Shown piece by piece: positions 23,116-26,800 of a DNA stretch of 26,800 nt (its first letter is position 1; each line of letters opens with the position of its first letter). The notes under the pieces are model-generated. The model did no database searches and was not told where the DNA came from. It saw nothing but the letters and a program-made list of their open reading frames with translations. This DNA comes from an uncultured Bacillaceae bacterium. GTDB taxonomy: Bacteria; Bacillota; Bacilli; Bacillales; Caldibacillaceae. Made by a program: the position numbers and the translations under genes. The stretch covers positions 1 to 26,800 of the forward strand of contig CALGYZ010000100.1 in assembly GCA_937934645.1 (NCBI GenBank), given 5' to 3'.

Positions 23116-24372
23116 TTATTTTTTGATTATTAACGGACCTTTTACGGCATCCATGACGTATGAAGCCGGCAGACCGTTTTCGATTAACTGCACAATGACC
23201 TTCATATACGGGTGAATGTGGTGAAAAAACTTTTTATAACCCGCACATAAATAATTTAAACCGGGCTCCCCGTCTTCTGTTCGTAGAAACCTGTGTTTCG
23301 GGCATTCTCCGTAACAGGCAAATTTAACTTCACACGTCCGGCATTGCCCGGGAAGTGTTTCTTTTTTGGCCAGTCCAAATTTTTTCTGCTTCGGGGACAT
23401 CATCATCCGTTTCAATGATTCTTCCAAAATATTCCCCAGCTTGTAGTCCGGGTACATGTAGTGGTCACAAGAGTACACATCTCCGTTATGTTCTATGATC
23501 CCCGCATTCCCGCAAGTTTCGGAAAATAAACAGACGGAAGACGGCAAGCCCATCCAGGCCGCAACCGCCCACTCAAAATTGATCACATGGATGTTTCCGA
23601 CATCCTTTCTTACCCATTCATCAAAAATTTCAATGAGGAAATCGCCGTATTGTTCGGCTCCGACCGTCCACGGGGAAACGTTCGTCCGTTCCCGGTCGTT
23701 TTCCGGAACGGGCGGTACGGCATGCCTTAATCCCAATTGTTCCGCTTTTGTATCCGGCAACCGTTCGACAATGGGAATAAATTGGATGTACCGGACACCT
23801 TGATCTTTAAAAAAGCGGTAGATTTCAAGTCCGCGGGATGCAGATTGTTTAGTAACACAGGCAAGGACATTATACGGAACATCATATTCTTGCAGGAGAC
23901 GCAATGCTTTCAATACTTTTTTTGCCGTCGGCTGTCCCCCCTTTTTTACCCGGAAATGATCATGGATTTCTGGGGGCCCGTCCAGGCTGAGTCCGACCAG
24001 AAAACCGTTTTCAGCCAAAAATTTGCACCATTCTTCATTAAGCAAAATCCCGTTTGTCTGAATGGCATTATGGATTTTTTTCCCGCCAGCATATTTCTTT
24101 TGCAAAGCCACCACTTTTTTATAAAAATCAATGCCCATTAACGTCGGTTCTCCCCCTTGCCAGACAAAGGGGATTTCCGGGGCTTTTTGCGACCGAATGT
24201 ATTCCCGGATGAACGTTTTCAGAACTTCATCCGGCATCCGGAAGTTTGTCCCTTCAGGAAAAAGCGCCTCCTTTTCCGTGTAAAAACAATATTGGCAATC
24301 CAGATTGCAAAGCGGGCCGGCCGGTTTGGCGATTAAATGAAAATTCCCCCTGCGTTGTTCATGGAATTTCAT
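23116..24372 (-). CDS. Anaerobic (radical SAM) sulfatase-maturating enzyme
   Basis: The 418-residue protein has the radical-SAM motif C22-x3-C26-x2-C29 within GPLCNLDCQYCFY. It also has a SPASM domain with eight further Cys (281, 287, 302, 344, 347, 353, 357, 376) for two auxiliary iron-sulfur clusters. D303 directly after C302 occupies the catalytic Asp position of anaerobic sulfatase-maturating enzymes. The enzyme oxidises a Cys or Ser of a sulfatase to formylglycine in the cytoplasm without O2. GGAGGGG is 6 nt before the ATG. It follows a sulfatase gene by 75 nt, with a hairpin between, and that sulfatase has a Cys-type target motif. Confidence 0.94.
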   Translation of the reverse strand: MKFHEQRRGNFHLIAKPAGPLCNLDCQYCFYTEKEALFPEGTNFRMPDEVLKTFIREYIRSQKAPEIPFVWQGGEPTLMGIDFYKKVVALQKKYAGGKKIHNAIQTNGILLNEEWCKFLAENGFLVGLSLDGPPEIHDHFRVKKGGQPTAKKVLKALRLLQEYDVPYNVLACVTKQSASRGLEIYRFFKDQGVRYIQFIPIVERLPDTKAEQLGLRHAVPPVPENDRERTNVSPWTVGAEQYGDFLIEIFDEWVRKDVGNIHVINFEWAVAAWMGLPSSVCLFSETCGNAGIIEHNGDVYSCDHYMYPDYKLGNILEESLKRMMMSPKQKKFGLAKKETLPGQCRTCEVKFACYGECPKHRFLRTEDGEPGLNYLCAGYKKFFHHIHPYMKVIVQLIENGLPASYVMDAVKGPLIIKK

Positions 24373-24410
24373 TTTTATCCCCTCCGCATCCTGTAATAAA
24401 AAGAAAGTCC

Positions 24411-24440
24411 GGGTATAAAAGCAGAGACGCTTTTATACCC
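24411..24440 (-). terminator. Hairpin between sulfatase and maturase genes
   Basis: A perfect 12-bp stem, GGGTATAAAAGC / GCTTTTATACCC (24411-24422, 24429-24440), has a 6-nt loop. On the minus strand a T-rich but interrupted tail (CGGACTTTCTTTTT) follows. It probably lets only part of transcription reach the maturase gene, or stabilises sulfatase mRNA. Confidence 0.72.
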
Positions 24441-24447
24441 TTTCGAT

Positions 24448-26745
24448 TTATTTGATCGTTTTCCGGGCGGCTTCCTCAAACTCATAAACCACTTTTTCAA
24501 TCTTGCCGCTGTAGGGGAACGTTCCTAAATCCGCATATTCCGGACTGACCGGGTAGAGTAAATCTTTCCCGATATCCATCCCTTCAAATGACACTTTGTA
24601 CGGAAGGGTTTCGATACCGGTTTCTCCGGCTTTTGCGTCATTTAAATAAAGCATTCCGGTTCCTTTGTTTTCCCCAGTCTTTTGAAACCGGAAGGAAAGG
24701 ATGTTTTTCCCTTCTTTTAACGGCTGGGCCGAAACAATTTTGTAGCGTTCCATCCCGTTATGATGTTCATAAACCAGCCGGCCGTCTTTGATGAAAAATG
24801 TATAGCCGCTTTGGTCATTTCCGACAGCCAGAAGGACCCCTTCATCTCCGGGCTCATATTCAAACGGGATTGTGATTGTATACGTGCGGTTAATCGTAAA
24901 CGGTCCGGCTGAATCACTTAAATGGCTCATCTGCGGATAATAAACAAATTTCTTTTTTGCCCGGAGCGATTCTTCCGGCAAGTTCGTAAAGGCTTCCAGA
25001 AACAAATCAGACAACGGAAGAACGTTATGTTTTTTCGCTTCCCGGTCCCAGATTTTTTTTAATTGCTTTAATTTTTTCGGCTCTTTTTCCGTCAGATTCC
25101 GGACTTCCGAAAAATCTTTTTCCAGATGGTACAATTCCCATTCATCTTCTCTAAACGGTTCGCCTTTTTTATGATGCGCAATGGCCTTCCAGCCATCGTG
25201 ATAAATCGCCCGGTGGCCACTTGCTTCAAAATACTGGGTTTTCTTCGCCGCCTCGGCATCTGCATCATCAAATGTATGGGCAAAGCTGTCTCCGCTAAGC
25301 GGCAATTGTTTTACACCGTTTAACCTTTTCGGCACTTGAATGCCCAGTATATCATAGACCGTCGCCGTGATATCGCTAACATAAACAAACTGGGAACGGA
25401 TTTCCCCTTTTGCTTTTATGCCGTCAGGCCAGTGGACAATGAGTGGTGTACGGATGCCCCCGGCATACGTGGTATTTTTGTACATTTTAAACGGCGTATT
25501 GCTTACTTGCCCCCATCCGGCCGGATAATCCGGAGTGGTGGTTTCCGAGCCGATTTCATCTTTCTTCGCTTTTACATGTTCGAAATCTTCTGGAATGGCA
25601 TTGTAGGCAAGGGATTGATTGGTGGCGCCGAATGGTCCCCCGGCAGCGCTGGCACCGTTATCCGAAATTAAGAAAATCAGCGTGTGATCCAGCTCCCCCG
25701 TTTCTTCCAGCACCTGGATGATCTTTCCGATTTGTTCATCGGTGTGGGTTAAAAATCCGGCGTATGTTTCCATAAACCGGGCGGCGACTTCTTTTTCTTC
25801 CTCCGTTAATTCATCCCATTCTGGCACGTCCGGATTTAACGGGGCCAATTCCGCATCTTCCGGAATTATGCCCAATTCCTTCTGTCTTTCAAAGCGCTGT
25901 TTGCGGATTTCTTCCCAGCCGACATCATAAACCCCATCGTACATATCTATGTATTTTTCCGGCACCTGATGGGGCATATGCTGGGCACCAAAGGCCAAGT
26001 ACATAAAGAACGGACGCTCCGGCCGGGTGGATATGTGATCATAAATATATTGAATTCCTTTTTCTGCAAGCGCTTCCGAATAATGGAACTCTTTATCTTC
26101 AGGAGGCAAAATTTGCGTATTGTCTTCTACTAACTCCGGACGGTATTGGTCGGAAGAATCTTCCAAATTTCCGAAATAGCGGTGAAACCCTTTTCCCAGC
26201 GGCCAATTATGGTACGGTCCCGCTGGAGAAGCTTCAGCTGTCGGCAGGAGATGCCATTTTCCCAAAGCATAGTTATGATAATCATGTTCGGAAAGTACTT
26301 CGGCAATCGTACCGGCTTCAGGAACAATTTCCCCTCTACGGTTCGGGTACTTTTCGCCAAATTCAAAGTTGGCTACATGGCCCATTCCCACCGTATGGGG
26401 ATTCCTTCCGGTTAACAGTGCTGCCCTTGTCGGCGAACAAACCGGTGAAACGTGAAAGTTATTGTATCTTAGTCCGTTTTCCGCAAGCCGGTCCATGTTC
26501 GGCGTCTTGATTTCGGAACCGTAACTGCCGAGATCGGAAAAACCCATGTCATCCAGGACGATGTACAGAACATTCGTTTTTTCTGCTGCAGTATTTCGTT
26601 TGTCCGGTTTATTGTTTACCGCTTTTTTGTCCGGCTTTGCTTCCGTGGATGGATCGCCGACAACATTCGCACATCCGGCGGATAACGTAATGACGGAACC
26701 GAGTAAAGCCGCCCCGACAAGCTGTTTTACAATCATTTTGCCCAT
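24448..26745 (-). CDS. Secreted lipoprotein sulfatase (arylsulfatase family)
   Basis: The 765-residue protein starts with a lipoprotein signal peptide ending in lipobox LSAGC (Cys25) and a Lys/Asn/Asp-rich linker to about residue 55. The sulfatase domain has metal ligands D65-D66 in LDDMGFSDLG, the formylglycine motif C103-S-P-T-R107 in PVCSPTRAALLTGR, ALGKWHL and the late SDNGASAAGG metal motif. The C-terminal 200 or so residues look like a beta-rich domain (FTINRTYTITIPFEYEP). It should hydrolyse sulfate esters at the cell surface. ATG 26745 is chosen because GGAGGG (plus 26753-26758) is 7 nt upstream. The motif is Cys-type with Thr for the usual Ser. The neighbouring maturase explains its activation. 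Confidence 0.94.
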   Translation of the reverse strand: MGKMIVKQLVGAALLGSVITLSAGCANVVGDPSTEAKPDKKAVNNKPDKRNTAAEKTNVLYIVLDDMGFSDLGSYGSEIKTPNMDRLAENGLRYNNFHVSPVCSPTRAALLTGRNPHTVGMGHVANFEFGEKYPNRRGEIVPEAGTIAEVLSEHDYHNYALGKWHLLPTAEASPAGPYHNWPLGKGFHRYFGNLEDSSDQYRPELVEDNTQILPPEDKEFHYSEALAEKGIQYIYDHISTRPERPFFMYLAFGAQHMPHQVPEKYIDMYDGVYDVGWEEIRKQRFERQKELGIIPEDAELAPLNPDVPEWDELTEEEKEVAARFMETYAGFLTHTDEQIGKIIQVLEETGELDHTLIFLISDNGASAAGGPFGATNQSLAYNAIPEDFEHVKAKKDEIGSETTTPDYPAGWGQVSNTPFKMYKNTTYAGGIRTPLIVHWPDGIKAKGEIRSQFVYVSDITATVYDILGIQVPKRLNGVKQLPLSGDSFAHTFDDADAEAAKKTQYFEASGHRAIYHDGWKAIAHHKKGEPFREDEWELYHLEKDFSEVRNLTEKEPKKLKQLKKIWDREAKKHNVLPLSDLFLEAFTNLPEESLRAKKKFVYYPQMSHLSDSAGPFTINRTYTITIPFEYEPGDEGVLLAVGNDQSGYTFFIKDGRLVYEHHNGMERYKIVSAQPLKEGKNILSFRFQKTGENKGTGMLYLNDAKAGETGIETLPYKVSFEGMDIGKDLLYPVSPEYADLGTFPYSGKIEKVVYEFEEAARKTIK

Positions 26746-26800
26746 CAATCTGCCCTCCGGTTTTTATATTTTGTCGCAGTAATCGTATTCGGATGATCGA

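Noticed and set aside
26759..26800. Sulfatase promoter at the window edge
   Set aside because: A TATAAA-like -10 is present but no acceptable -35 is visible within the window.
1..26800. CRISPR array, insertion sequence, tRNA or prophage
   Set aside because: No regular direct-repeat series, transposase-like protein, terminal inverted repeats, cloverleaf-like sequence or phage gene was seen on either strand.

Overview
The window reads as chromosomal DNA of an aerobic Bacillaceae (Firmicutes, Bacillales). Support comes from purine-rich Shine-Dalgarno sites about 6-10 nt from starts, frequent TTG and GTG starts, sigma-A-type promoters, a Bacillus-type Pho box, a CcpA cre site, lipobox lipoproteins and moderate GC content. 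No species can be named from the sequence alone. I see no tRNA, rRNA, insertion sequence, prophage or CRISPR array.

Region 1 (23-4340, minus strand) is a complete phosphate-uptake operon, pstS-pstC-pstA-pstB-phoU. A four-hexamer PhoP box lies upstream and a rho-independent terminator closes it. Region 2 (about 4500-6822, plus strand) has a good promoter and a long, possibly structured leader ahead of a small gene of unknown function. A lipoprotein pseudogene with several frameshifts follows, then a TatD-type hydrolase with its terminator. An alpha-carbonic anhydrase (6844-7626, minus) converges on tatD.

Region 3 (7760-22345, minus strand, about 14.6 kb) is a large aerobic phenylacetate degradation operon. 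In transcription order it encodes a ferredoxin-NADP reductase, a 7Fe-type ferredoxin, PaaK, PaaA, PaaB, PaaC, PaaD, an EthD-family protein, two crotonases (PaaF- and PaaG-like), an aldehyde dehydrogenase, PaaH, a thiolase (PaaJ-type), a third crotonase, the repressor PaaX, a nitronate-monooxygenase-like flavoprotein and two hotdog thioesterases (the first PaaI-like). PaaK activates phenylacetate to its CoA ester, the PaaABCD diiron epoxidase attacks the ring with O2, PaaG isomerises the epoxide, and PaaF, PaaH and the thiolase do beta-oxidation to acetyl-CoA and succinyl-CoA. Two enzymes of the Escherichia coli pathway are absent: the PaaE reductase and the bifunctional PaaZ. The stand-alone reductase plus ferredoxin, and the stand-alone aldehyde dehydrogenase, are the obvious candidates to replace them. 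The AT-rich upstream region (22346-22657) carries two candidate promoters, each overlapped by a copy of the same palindromic box, plus a consensus cre site between them.

Region 4 (22658-26745, minus strand) has a small Sm/SH3-like membrane protein with a strong terminator, then a radical-SAM anaerobic sulfatase maturase next to its evident client, a secreted lipoprotein sulfatase with a Cys-type formylglycine motif. The points most worth a second look are the PaaE/PaaZ replacement, the dual-promoter control region, the unassigned leader RNA at 4552-4637 and the decayed lipoprotein gene.
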